This document shows positions 35,596 through 44,729 of a stretch of DNA of 64,000 nt, piece by piece (position 1 is the first letter of the stretch; every line of letters begins with the position of its first letter). The position numbers and the translations under genes were made by a program. The stretch is taken from assembly GCA_964450495.1 (NCBI GenBank), contig CAYVFU010000007.1, forward strand, positions 1 through 64,000, in the 5' to 3' direction. The notes below the pieces were generated by a model. The model had not been told where the DNA came from and searched no databases. It saw only the letters and a program-made list of their open reading frames with translations. This stretch comes from CALFUK01 sp964450495. Its GTDB lineage: Bacteria > Bacteroidota > Bacteroidia > Chitinophagales > Saprospiraceae.

Positions 35596-36747
35596 TTAAA
35601 CGTCAATCCACTTCACATTACTCTTACCAGATTCGATCACTTTGTAAATAAAATTCATGCCTCGAACACCATCTTCGACAGTTGGAAAATCATTGTAAAC
35701 AGCTTCTGGTTCTTTCCCCTCCTGGAAGGCTCGTACACACAAGGCAAAGTTTCTATAGATACTTGCGAATGCTTCTAGGTAACCTTCCGGATGACCCGAT
35801 GGCAAACGGGTATGAGATTGTGCTGATGGATATAATTCTCCAACTCCAGTACGAAGAACCTCCATTGGCTTCTCTAACCATTTAACATAAAGTGTGTTAG
35901 GCTCCATTTGAAACCATTGAAGTCCTGCTTTCTCACCATATATGCGAATGTTCAAATTGTTTTCTTCACCAGCAGATATTTGACTTGCATGAAGGACTCC
36001 ACGTGCACCGTTTTCAAATCGCAACAACACATTGCCATCGTCATCCAATTGTCTGCCTTCTACAATTGTACTTATATCTGCGCAAAGTTGCTTAATCTTC
36101 AAGCCGGTGATGTATTCAGCAAGGTTTTCTGCATGTGTGCCAATATCTCCCATTGCACCAGCTATTCCAGATTTGCTTGGATCTGTACGCCAAGCCGCTT
36201 GTTTTTGATCTGTTGATTCTAAAAAAGTAGACAACCAACCCTGTGGATATTCAACAACCACTTTACGTATTTTACCTATATCCCCATTGGCAACCATTGC
36301 TTTTGCTTGCTTTACCATAGGATAGCCAGTATAGTTATGTGTCAAGGCGAATATCAATCCTGACTCTTTTACCAGCTTTGCCAATTCCTTAGCCTCTTCC
36401 ATATCAAAGCAAAGCGGTTTGTCACAAACGACATGAAAGCCATTCTCTAGAGCCATTTTTGCCGGACCAAAATGAACATGATTAGGCGTGACGATAGATA
36501 CAAAGTCCATACGTTCACCTTCTGGCAATTCTTTCTCTTTCTCAATCATTTCGGCATAACTGCCATAGACTCTTTCCGGTGGTAGATATAAATCTTCACC
36601 TGATAATTTAGATTTTTCTGGGTTGCTACTGAATGCCCCACAGACCAATTCTATTTCTCCGTCTATTGCTGATGCCATTCTATGTACACCTCCGATAAAT
36701 GCACCTCGGCCTCCACCGATCATTCCCATTCTGATTCTTCTAGCCAT
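35596..36747 (-). CDS. Gfo/Idh/MocA-family oxidoreductase (cytoplasmic)
   Basis: The 383-aa protein lacks a signal peptide. Its Rossmann motif is GMIGGGRGAFIGGVHRMAS (about residues 8-26), and the substrate/cofactor lysine is in HVVCDKPLCFDMEEAKELA. The segment GAMGDIGTHAENLAEYITG is characteristic of the large-substrate subgroup. It belongs with the exported paralogue 124 bases downstream. Natural substrate unknown; by neighbours a keto-sugar or inositol-like compound. Confidence 0.88.
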   Translation of the reverse strand: MARRIRMGMIGGGRGAFIGGVHRMASAIDGEIELVCGAFSSNPEKSKLSGEDLYLPPERVYGSYAEMIEKEKELPEGERMDFVSIVTPNHVHFGPAKMALENGFHVVCDKPLCFDMEEAKELAKLVKESGLIFALTHNYTGYPMVKQAKAMVANGDIGKIRKVVVEYPQGWLSTFLESTDQKQAAWRTDPSKSGIAGAMGDIGTHAENLAEYITGLKIKQLCADISTIVEGRQLDDDGNVLLRFENGARGVLHASQISAGEENNLNIRIYGEKAGLQWFQMEPNTLYVKWLEKPMEVLRTGVGELYPSAQSHTRLPSGHPEGYLEAFASIYRNFALCVRAFQEGKEPEAVYNDFPTVEDGVRGMNFIYKVIESGKSNVKWIDV

Positions 36748-36891
36748 ATTGTTTTTCTATTTTAAGTTGGAAATTAAGGATTTCTATTCAATATGCAATG
36801 CGAGATCACAAGAATGAATAAAGTTACTTTATGCACTACAATTGTAATTTGTACTTGGATTAATTATTTTAGTGTGGACTATAAAGGACGA

Positions 36892-39249
36892 ATGAAAAGT
36901 TGTGTTGTTGTATGTAGTATTCTATTATTGACCATACTTGCTTTTGGGCAACAAGACAGTACTAATGTCGAACTTCAAATCTTGAATGCACAAGACATTG
37001 ATCAAATCGAAATTAGTCAAAAAAAACTTGAAATATTTACTGGCTTAAGAACAGAAGCTAATCTCGAAGACCTGCCAATTACTATCCAAGTCATCACAAA
37101 AGAAGAGATAAAAGAAAACGGCTTTCAAACCTTAACAGAAGCACTTAGGTCTCTTCCAGGTATCCGAACTTCGCAGTCGGGAAATGTTTTTGATGGTGAG
37201 AATTTTATGATGAGAGGACATTATGGGAATACTTATGCCAAGATATTAATTAATGATATACCTATTCGACCATCGGTCGTGGGTACCATGCCATTGGCTA
37301 GTCAATTGCCAATTAAGCAAGCCGAAAGAATTGAGGTTATTTATGGCCCATCTGCTACTTTGTACGGATCTGATGCTGCTGCTGGAATTATAAACATCAT
37401 CTTGAAAGAAAATGATTATCCAAGTTATGCAACCGCAAATATTGAAACTGGCGATGAAAATTTAGCACGAGTTAATGTTTCCTTTGGTGGCAAATACAAA
37501 GTTGGTAACAAAGCACTTGACATAAATCTAATGGGTGGTTTTACATCCTTTAGTGATAGAAAAATAAAATACGACATAAATAATTTATACAACATCAACA
37601 ACTACACAGATGTTATTGGTTTGGCTGACATCGGCGGAATTAATCTTGAAGACAGACCAAACTTTTCTTCAACCAATCAAATACCACTAAATAATCTTCC
37701 GCATCAAAGTAATTACATTGGTTTTTATGCTACCCTTGGAGGCTTCGATATTATCACCCAGAGATTTTCCAGATCAGACCATAGCACCTTAGGACTAAAT
37801 CCATTATCAGTTTCTTATGCAAATTCCCAACAATCGTTTGGTGAAGAAATCATTTCAACAGCTGCTAATTATCAAAAAGAATATGACAAATGGAAATGGC
37901 GCTTAACTCTAAATAGTATAATTTATAACGTCAACCAAAATTCATCCTTCAATTATGTATTACCAACTTTTGGCATTGTTTCTAATGCGTACGCTGCAAG
38001 TTCAATTGGCAGTCAAAACTTAGATCCAAATATAGATGCTGCCAGTAGTATAGATAGTGTGTACTTTTCTGGGCCAAGATTTACTTCTGGAAATTTTAAT
38101 GACTTTTCATTAGAATATAAATCATTCATACAACTTAATAGTTACATCAATTTATCTGTAGGTATAGGTCTAGAAGGTGGTGTAGGTAGAGGAATAGAAC
38201 AATTTTTAACTACTCCAAAAGAGATCGCAAGAATATTTGATATTCCCACAGTTATTGAAAACCCTGGAGCTTCGTTTGGAGCCTACAATGGCTTTGCAGA
38301 ATTATTTTATAGAAAAGGATCATTGTCAGTTATTGCTGGTTCTCATATTTATAGACGTGCAGATAGGCTAGAACAAAATAGAGCGGTATTTAGTCCTCGT
38401 CTTGGCATACTATATAAACTAAAAGAAAACATGAGCTTGCGTGCTTTTTATAGTGAAGCGTTTAGATATCCCTCCACCTTTTATGGAAATAATAGTTTTA
38501 CAATTTCATCTACATCAACAGAACTGGATGTTGCTGGTGGTTCTTTAGGTCTTCAACCAGAAACTACAAATAATATTGAATTTGGATTAAGGTGGACACT
38601 TAATAAATATATATCACTAGATGCTACCATATTTCAAACAAGAACATCCAACTTTATAAACTTTGAAATCAGACAGACTCCCGGCACAGAAAATGTCTTT
38701 TGGGGATATGCAAACAGTGCAGACTCATTTACCAAACTAAGAGGAATACAAGCAAGCATTACATTACAAAATCTCTTTCCACAACTAGATATGAAATCTG
38801 ACATAAGCATCAGCTACACCAAAGGCGAAGAAAGACTGTTAGAATTGTTACTAACTGGAAATAACGATCGATTTTTAGTTGATGTACCTGTGGTAAGAGG
38901 TCAACCTGATTTTGTATTTTATATGAATAATAAAATCAAGCTAATAAAAGACCTCTCTTTAGTTTTACAACACTCAATAGTGTCCAACAGCTGGACGAGA
39001 AATACATTTAGAATTTCTCAAGGAATTAATGAGAAGAACTTAACCAATGTCATCAACCCTGGCTATTATATTCTTGATGCACGATTAATGTTTGACATAA
39101 ATAGACAACTAGATTGCTATGTAAATATATCGAATGTGCTTAATCAGGAATATGCTGGTATAGATGCCACTGTTGACTTAGACGGATTACTTTATAATCC
39201 CCAGCAAACCAGATTTATTTCTTTTGGTGTAAATTTTTCATTTAACTAA
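36892..39249 (+). CDS. TonB-dependent outer-membrane receptor
   Basis: Outer-membrane importer of about 785 aa. I place the start at ATG 36892, which follows AGGACGA and begins a clean signal peptide (MKSCVVVCSILLLTILAFGQ). The plug domain covers about residues 50-180 (DLPITIQVITKEEIKENGFQ, LRSLPGIRTSQSG, RIEVIYGPSATLYGSDAAAG, IINIILKEN). The beta-barrel follows to a C-terminal phenylalanine-type end (FGVNFSFN). No CarboxypepD_reg N-terminal domain is present and no SusD gene follows, so it is more like a siderophore or vitamin receptor than a SusC. It overlaps in transcription with the TPR-cyclase gene 7 bases downstream. Confidence 0.9.
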   Translation: MKSCVVVCSILLLTILAFGQQDSTNVELQILNAQDIDQIEISQKKLEIFTGLRTEANLEDLPITIQVITKEEIKENGFQTLTEALRSLPGIRTSQSGNVFDGENFMMRGHYGNTYAKILINDIPIRPSVVGTMPLASQLPIKQAERIEVIYGPSATLYGSDAAAGIINIILKENDYPSYATANIETGDENLARVNVSFGGKYKVGNKALDINLMGGFTSFSDRKIKYDINNLYNINNYTDVIGLADIGGINLEDRPNFSSTNQIPLNNLPHQSNYIGFYATLGGFDIITQRFSRSDHSTLGLNPLSVSYANSQQSFGEEIISTAANYQKEYDKWKWRLTLNSIIYNVNQNSSFNYVLPTFGIVSNAYAASSIGSQNLDPNIDAASSIDSVYFSGPRFTSGNFNDFSLEYKSFIQLNSYINLSVGIGLEGGVGRGIEQFLTTPKEIARIFDIPTVIENPGASFGAYNGFAELFYRKGSLSVIAGSHIYRRADRLEQNRAVFSPRLGILYKLKENMSLRAFYSEAFRYPSTFYGNNSFTISSTSTELDVAGGSLGLQPETTNNIEFGLRWTLNKYISLDATIFQTRTSNFINFEIRQTPGTENVFWGYANSADSFTKLRGIQASITLQNLFPQLDMKSDISISYTKGEERLLELLLTGNNDRFLVDVPVVRGQPDFVFYMNNKIKLIKDLSLVLQHSIVSNSWTRNTFRISQGINEKNLTNVINPGYYILDARLMFDINRQLDCYVNISNVLNQEYAGIDATVDLDGLLYNPQQTRFISFGVNFSFN

Positions 39250-39256
39250 TCATGTT

Positions 39257-41527
39257 ATGAAATATTTGCTCATTATAATCCTAAGTCTTATTAGTACATC
39301 ACTACTATGTCAGATTAGTCAGATAGATAAATTGATCAATGATGCACAATTGGCTAGGACTAATTCTACAAATACAATTGATGAGTATATCATTTGGCAA
39401 CAGATACTAAATCAACTAGAATTCGAATCCTCAGACTACCGCAAAAATGAGGTTCACTTAGGTCTAGCAAGATTCTTTTACCGATTAAAATTATATCCAG
39501 ACGCTATACAATATTACACTCAAATAGAATCGTATTTAAATACTCTAGAACCTCAAGATAAATATGAATACTATTGGGAGATTGGAAACAGTCAATTTAA
39601 CTCAGGAGATACCGTTATCGCAAAAGTTAATTGGGAAAACGCCATCACATATGCAACATATCCAAATACCTTAGACGTACTTAATCGAATAATCACTACT
39701 TGCCAATTGAACAATGACTATAGAACGTCAATAGTATATTTATTGCAACAGAAGCAATTGGTAGAATTACACGAAGAATCTAACAAAATACTTGGAACTG
39801 TCATTAATAATTTGGCTTACGCCTATTATCACCTAAATGATACATCAAAAGCGAGTGAATACTTCAAAAAAGCATTATCTATTAATAAAGGCTTAACCAA
39901 GGAACAAGAATTATCTATTCACCAAAATATAGCTATTACATACATCAATGAAGGCAAAATAGAAGAAGGAAGAGCCATACTGCTAGACGTTTATAAACAA
40001 ACAACAGATCCAAAACAAATAATTGAAATTTCTCAAGTTCTAGGAAAAATATACGCAAAAGAACAAAATTATCTAGAAGCTCTTACATATTATAAACTCG
40101 CAGAAACCAATGGTCAAAAAGGATCCTATTCTGAAATACTTGCAGAAACCTACTTTGGATTATCTAACGTTTACAAAAATATAAATGAATACGATCTAGC
40201 CTTTATCTATCTAAAAAGGTATAAAGAAATCATAGATGAGAACAAACGTACATTAGAATTAAAAAATAGTCAATTACTAAGTCAACGTAGTGATATAGAA
40301 CGCGCTGAAAAGCAAAATCAATTATTTCGAGCATCTCAACGATTACAACAAACCGAAATAAAAAAACTGCAAGCAGATGCTAAAAATCAAGAACTAATTA
40401 CGCGTTCTCTAAAACAGGATAGTGCCTATAGAGTATCGCAATTAAATATCGCCTTACAAGAAAAAGAAATCATTACAGCTAATAATAAAAATGCAGAACT
40501 AGAATTAATTCGTTTAAACAATATTTCTAAACTCACACAACAAGAATTATCTATAGCAAGAGCAAATCAAGAGAAAGCTGAATTAGAAAAAATAAATCAA
40601 GAGAAAGAAGTAGCATTAGCCCTTGAAAAATTAAGCGTCCAGCAAAGAGATGCAAAGATAAAAGAAGAACAGGCACGTAATAAATTAAATCAACAAGAAT
40701 TAGAATTAAATGCTCTAGAGATTTCGCAAAGAAAAAAGAGTCAGCGTAATACTATATACTTATCTACATTGCTTGGTTTATTAGCCTTGCTCACTATAGG
40801 AGCGTATCTTATTAAAAAAAGAGATAACCAAAAATTAGAACTCGCAAACAATAATCTGTCTGTATCAGAATCAAAATTAAAATCTGCAGAAGCCAAAATA
40901 ACTAATCTGCTGAAGCAACAAGTATCTGGTCCTATTGCTGCTGCCTTAATTGATGACGAGGCGATAGAAAATATTACACAAAAATTTGTTGCTATTCTAT
41001 TTTTAGACATCCGAGGTTATACAAAGTTCTGCGAAACAAAATCACCCACTGAAATAATTGCGTATCAAAATCAAGTGTTTGGGTTTATGATAAACATTAT
41101 TGAAAAACACAATGGCGTGGTCAATCAATTGTTAGGTGACGGCTTTATGGCAACATTTGGTGCACCTATTTCGGTTGGCAATGATTCTTTAAATGCCTAT
41201 TTAGCGGCAAATGAAATAAAAGAAGTACTCCATACAAAAAACATAAATAAAGAAATTCATCCAACCAAAATTGGTATAGGAATCCATGCAGGTAATGTTG
41301 TAGCTGGTAATGTTGGCAATGAAGAACGAAAACAATATTCCATTAGCGGCAATACTGTTATTCTTGCAGCAAGACTTGAGCAATTAAATAAAGAGAACAA
41401 CAGCACGCTCATTTATTCTAAAGATTTATATGATCAATTGCCAGAGAAACATAAATCAACAACAGCCTTTAAAGAAGTCATGGTGAAAGGAAGAAAAGAA
41501 CCTATAGAAATAGCTGTCATCAGATGA
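39257..41527 (+). CDS. TPR-coiled-coil protein with C-terminal class III nucleotide cyclase domain
   Basis: The 756-aa protein begins with a signal peptide (about 1-18) and continues with TPR repeats (about 60-330) in the periplasm. A long coiled coil (about 340-495), one transmembrane helix (about 503-520) and a cytoplasmic cyclase homology domain (about 571-756) follow. The metal-binding aspartates are kept (Asp584 in FLDIRGYT; Asp628 in LLGDGFMATFG). The base-recognition Lys before GD is Gln (VNQLLGD), and the usual GDTVNLAAR is SGNTVILAAR, so the transition-state Asn is Ile. The cyclase may be altered or inactive. It is probably operonic with the TonB receptor. Confidence 0.85.
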   Translation: MKYLLIIILSLISTSLLCQISQIDKLINDAQLARTNSTNTIDEYIIWQQILNQLEFESSDYRKNEVHLGLARFFYRLKLYPDAIQYYTQIESYLNTLEPQDKYEYYWEIGNSQFNSGDTVIAKVNWENAITYATYPNTLDVLNRIITTCQLNNDYRTSIVYLLQQKQLVELHEESNKILGTVINNLAYAYYHLNDTSKASEYFKKALSINKGLTKEQELSIHQNIAITYINEGKIEEGRAILLDVYKQTTDPKQIIEISQVLGKIYAKEQNYLEALTYYKLAETNGQKGSYSEILAETYFGLSNVYKNINEYDLAFIYLKRYKEIIDENKRTLELKNSQLLSQRSDIERAEKQNQLFRASQRLQQTEIKKLQADAKNQELITRSLKQDSAYRVSQLNIALQEKEIITANNKNAELELIRLNNISKLTQQELSIARANQEKAELEKINQEKEVALALEKLSVQQRDAKIKEEQARNKLNQQELELNALEISQRKKSQRNTIYLSTLLGLLALLTIGAYLIKKRDNQKLELANNNLSVSESKLKSAEAKITNLLKQQVSGPIAAALIDDEAIENITQKFVAILFLDIRGYTKFCETKSPTEIIAYQNQVFGFMINIIEKHNGVVNQLLGDGFMATFGAPISVGNDSLNAYLAANEIKEVLHTKNINKEIHPTKIGIGIHAGNVVAGNVGNEERKQYSISGNTVILAARLEQLNKENNSTLIYSKDLYDQLPEKHKSTTAFKEVMVKGRKEPIEIAVIR

Positions 41528-41627
41528 AATGGCGAACCAATCTAGTAGTTGCTTTTCTATAATCTTACTAATATATAACAGTTAGCATTAGCCTATTCAT
41601 CGATCAAAATTCAACTAAATTTATTTT

Positions 41628-41645
41628 AAACTAGATTTATAGTTC
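41628..41645. promoter_or_regulatory. BlaI-type operator 1
   Basis: AACTA-GATTTA-TAGTT dyad. It matches the second site at 41683-41700 over 16 of 18 bases. It lies about 70 bases upstream of the blaI-like ATG at 41714. Confidence 0.65.
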
Positions 41646-41682
41646 ATAAAATTAGGTTTATTCAAAATAAGGACGTAATCTT

Positions 41683-41700
41683 GAACTAGATTTTTAGTTC
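41683..41700. promoter_or_regulatory. BlaI-type operator 2
   Basis: Perfect dyad GAACTA-N6-TAGTTC, 55 bases after the first site and 14 bases before the ATG of the BlaI-like gene. The placement fits autorepression. Confidence 0.72.
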
Positions 41701-41713
41701 ATAAATAGTTGAT

Positions 41714-42067
41714 ATGAAGGAATTAACCAAAGCAGAAGAAGAGATCATGCATGTCCTATGGAAATTAAAAGAAGCATTTGTCAAAGATATAATTGCCAAA
41801 ATGCCTAAACCAAAACCTGCGTACAACACAGTTTCGACTTTTGTACGAAGCCTCCAAGAAAAAGGGTTTGTTGGTCATGAAATACATGGTAAATCTCACA
41901 AGTACTACCCTTTAATCACCAAAGAATCTTACACAAAGAAATTCATGAAAGGATTGGTAAAAAACTATTTTGGTGGCTCTTACAAACAAATGGTCTCATT
42001 TTTTACAGATGAGAAAAATCTTAGTGTTACTGATCTCGAACAACTAATTAAAGAATTGAAAAAGTAA
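41714..42067 (+). CDS. BlaI/MecI/CopY-family transcriptional repressor
   Basis: The 117-aa winged-helix repressor has the family start KELTKAEEEIMHVLWKLKEA, the recognition-helix region PKPAYNTVSTFVRSLQEKGF (about residues 35-54), and the dimerisation part ending in TDLEQLIKELKK. It is normally released when its partner metalloprotease cleaves it. It is followed after 4 bases by the BlaR1-like gene. Two nearly identical dyads in the promoter indicate autoregulation. Despite the name, no beta-lactamase is nearby; such pairs in Bacteroidota often serve envelope or metal responses. Confidence 0.93.
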   Translation: MKELTKAEEEIMHVLWKLKEAFVKDIIAKMPKPKPAYNTVSTFVRSLQEKGFVGHEIHGKSHKYYPLITKESYTKKFMKGLVKNYFGGSYKQMVSFFTDEKNLSVTDLEQLIKELKK

Positions 42068-42071
42068 GATA

Positions 42072-43568
42072 ATGAATACATATATCTTCGAACTAGTCAT
42101 TTCACATACCGTCTTAATCCTTGCTTATTGGTTATTCTTAAGTCGAGAAAATCAATACCACAAAATGAGACTCTATCTATTAGGATCAACACTACTAGCT
42201 ATCATAATTCCCTTATTCAGATTACCAAAATTGTTTCCAGCGCAAAATCAATCGATACAACCATTATCCACAGATTTAGTAGCCATAGAGCCTTCCATTA
42301 TAGCGACATCACCAGAAGCTCCTTTCATCAGCATTGAAACAATTACTTACTTTTCTCTTAGTATCAGCTGTCTCTTATTGCTAAAATTAATTTTCAGCAT
42401 AGTAGCCCTTATTAGAATTGAACGACGGAGCAAGCTTGAATCATATAATGGTATTACCATCAGAAAAATTGAAACTCTCAGCGGTAGTTTTACTTTTTTT
42501 AACTGGATTTTCCTTAGCAACAAGCTTGACAAAAACAAAGCAGAATATCAAGCCATTCTGAAACATGAACAAGCACATATGAAATTAAAACACTCATATG
42601 ATTTAGTGTTTTTTGAGATTTACAAAGCATTAGTTTGGTGGCTACCTTCATCATGGTATGTCAGCAAAGAAATAAAGAAAATACATGAGTATCAAGCAGA
42701 TGCCTATGCCCTACAATCATTCGATATTAATCATTATTCATCTATCCTAATTAAAACTACATTACAATCTAATGGCATGAGCATAGTAAGTTCATTCCAT
42801 AATGATTTAATTTTTAAAAGATTAAATGCTATGAAACGACAAGCAAAAAAAATAAAATTGTGGAAAATCGGAACACTAACATTATTAGGCTCTTTCCTAT
42901 TTGTCACCTTCGCATGCACGCAAGAAAACAGCCCAGCAAGCTTAGCTGATAAAACGCAAACACAACGCGAGATTTTTACAATAGTGGAAGAACAACCCAG
43001 TTATAAAGGAGGCATGGACGCCTTTTATAAATACGTTATGAATGAAATCAGATATCCATTGGTTGCAAGAAACTCTGGTATTGAAGGCACGGTCCAAGTC
43101 CAATTTGATATTGAAAGAAATGGTTCTGTCTCGAATGCAACCGCAATCAGCACCATTGGTTCAGATTGCGACAAAGAAGCCTTGCGCGTAATCGAAAATG
43201 CACCCGGTTTTATTTCTGGTAAACAGCGAGGAAGAACAATAAGTACAAGGATGGTCCTGCCCTTAACATTCAAGCTAAATCAAGAAAAGAAAAATCCTGA
43301 TAATAGCCCTCAAGGCACCGTAGTAGTTGGCGAACTACAAACTCAGCCAAAAAAACTTACCGTGTCCGCGAGTTATATTGATGGAGAATGGAAGGGAACA
43401 ATTGTAAACTCCGCTGGCGAAAAATTGCCTGGAGTAAATATTGTAGTTGCAGGAACTGAATTTGGTAGAGTATCAGATCTTTCTGGATCATTCACAGTTA
43501 AAGCTGATCAAGACCAAGAACTACACATCAGTTGTATTGGCTATGAACGCGTAGTGATTAAACAGTAA
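42072..43568 (+). CDS. BlaR1-like M56 metallopeptidase with TonB-type and CarboxypepD_reg C-terminal domains
   Basis: Integral-membrane zinc peptidase of 498 aa. The N-terminal part has membrane helices at about 5-23, 35-50, 92-115 and 265-280. The zinc site is HEQAH (residues 165-169), with a later Glu in KKIHEYQADAYAL. After the last helix (ending CTQENSP) comes a periplasmic TonB_C-like domain (about 310-400; YKGGMDAFYKYVMNEIRYPL) and a carboxypeptidase-regulatory-like domain (about 430-498; LPGVNIVVAGTEFGRVSDLS). This replaces the penicillin sensor of true BlaR1, so the signal is not a beta-lactam by evidence here. Its natural partner is the BlaI-like repressor. Confidence 0.9.
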   Translation: MNTYIFELVISHTVLILAYWLFLSRENQYHKMRLYLLGSTLLAIIIPLFRLPKLFPAQNQSIQPLSTDLVAIEPSIIATSPEAPFISIETITYFSLSISCLLLLKLIFSIVALIRIERRSKLESYNGITIRKIETLSGSFTFFNWIFLSNKLDKNKAEYQAILKHEQAHMKLKHSYDLVFFEIYKALVWWLPSSWYVSKEIKKIHEYQADAYALQSFDINHYSSILIKTTLQSNGMSIVSSFHNDLIFKRLNAMKRQAKKIKLWKIGTLTLLGSFLFVTFACTQENSPASLADKTQTQREIFTIVEEQPSYKGGMDAFYKYVMNEIRYPLVARNSGIEGTVQVQFDIERNGSVSNATAISTIGSDCDKEALRVIENAPGFISGKQRGRTISTRMVLPLTFKLNQEKKNPDNSPQGTVVVGELQTQPKKLTVSASYIDGEWKGTIVNSAGEKLPGVNIVVAGTEFGRVSDLSGSFTVKADQDQELHISCIGYERVVIKQ

Positions 43569-43586
43569 TCTCTGTAAGCTTGGTTT

Positions 43587-44729
43587 ATGAATCCGCTTAT
43601 TACATTGAGACATCATCTGCATCAACATCCTGAGCTATCAGGACAAGAAATAGAAACGGCCAAACACATAAGTGCATTTATCAAACAGTGTAATCCTACA
43701 GAAATATATGAGAATATTGGCGGCACAGGTGTAGCTGCTGTTTACAACTTTGGAGATGGTGGCCCTAACATTGCATTCAGATGTGAATTAGATGCATTGC
43801 CAATTACCGAAGAAAATGATGTCGCTTACAAATCCGTTTATAAATCATCGTCTCATAAATGTGGGCATGATGGACACATGGCACTTGTTGCAGGCTTGGC
43901 GCCGTGGCTAGAAAAACAATCATTCGAGAATGGACGTATCATTCTCCTATTTCAACCTGCTGAAGAAAATGGAAAAGGTGCTCAGCAAATGTTAGATGAT
44001 CCTAAATTCAAATCACTTGGCATTGACTACATGTTTGCTTTGCACAATATTCCTCAAGAGGATATGCATACCGTATTGATTATGGAATCAGGTTTTTCTG
44101 CCGAAGTATTGAGTTTTTCGCTTATTATAAAAGGAAGAGAAAGTCATGCATCTTCTCCAGAAACTGGGAATAATCCTGCAAAGGCACTTGCTAAAATCAT
44201 TAGTGCTTTATCAGAATTAGAAAACACTGATCCAACCCAAGACAACTTTTCTTTACTAACGCCTGTATATTCTAATATGGGTCAAAAATCTTATGGCATA
44301 TCACCTGCAGATGCAGAAATCCATTATACAATTCGCACTTGGTCAACTAACTCTATGAATGAATTAAAAGAACTCATTATTTCCAAAAGCACAGAAATTA
44401 TGGTGTGTAACAATCTTGAGTTTAGCTTTGATTGGTTCGAATATTTTCCAGCAAGTCAAAACGATGGTGCATGCAATGAAATCGTAAAACAAGCTGCGGA
44501 TCTAAAGAACATAGCTTGGGTTAATAAGCAAACCCCTTTCCGTTTTGGAGAAGATTTTGGCAGATTCAGCTCTGTTTTTCCAACGGCAATGTTTGGTCTT
44601 GGTGCTGGAGTAAACACACCACCCTTACATGATGCGGCTTATGACTTTCCTGATGAGTTAATTGACACTGGAACCACTATCTTCAAGGGCATTATTGAGA
44701 TAATGCTTATTTCTGCATCAACTACTTAA
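43587..44729 (+). CDS. M20-family amidohydrolase (N-acyl amino acid hydrolase-like)
   Basis: Metal-dependent cytoplasmic enzyme of 380 aa from the M20D group (IAA-amino-acid hydrolase, hippuricase, N-acetyl-diaminopimelate deacetylase). Motifs seen: LRHHLHQHPELSGQEIET, FRCELDALPITEEN, KCGHDGHMALVAGLAPWL (metal ligands Cys/His), QPAEENGKGAQ (catalytic Glu), and LHNIPQ. The substrate cannot be fixed. It is 18 bases downstream of the BlaR1-like gene and may be read from the same promoter. Its stop overlaps by three bases with the stop of the converging AbfD-like gene. Confidence 0.9.
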   Translation: MNPLITLRHHLHQHPELSGQEIETAKHISAFIKQCNPTEIYENIGGTGVAAVYNFGDGGPNIAFRCELDALPITEENDVAYKSVYKSSSHKCGHDGHMALVAGLAPWLEKQSFENGRIILLFQPAEENGKGAQQMLDDPKFKSLGIDYMFALHNIPQEDMHTVLIMESGFSAEVLSFSLIIKGRESHASSPETGNNPAKALAKIISALSELENTDPTQDNFSLLTPVYSNMGQKSYGISPADAEIHYTIRTWSTNSMNELKELIISKSTEIMVCNNLEFSFDWFEYFPASQNDGACNEIVKQAADLKNIAWVNKQTPFRFGEDFGRFSSVFPTAMFGLGAGVNTPPLHDAAYDFPDELIDTGTTIFKGIIEIMLISASTT

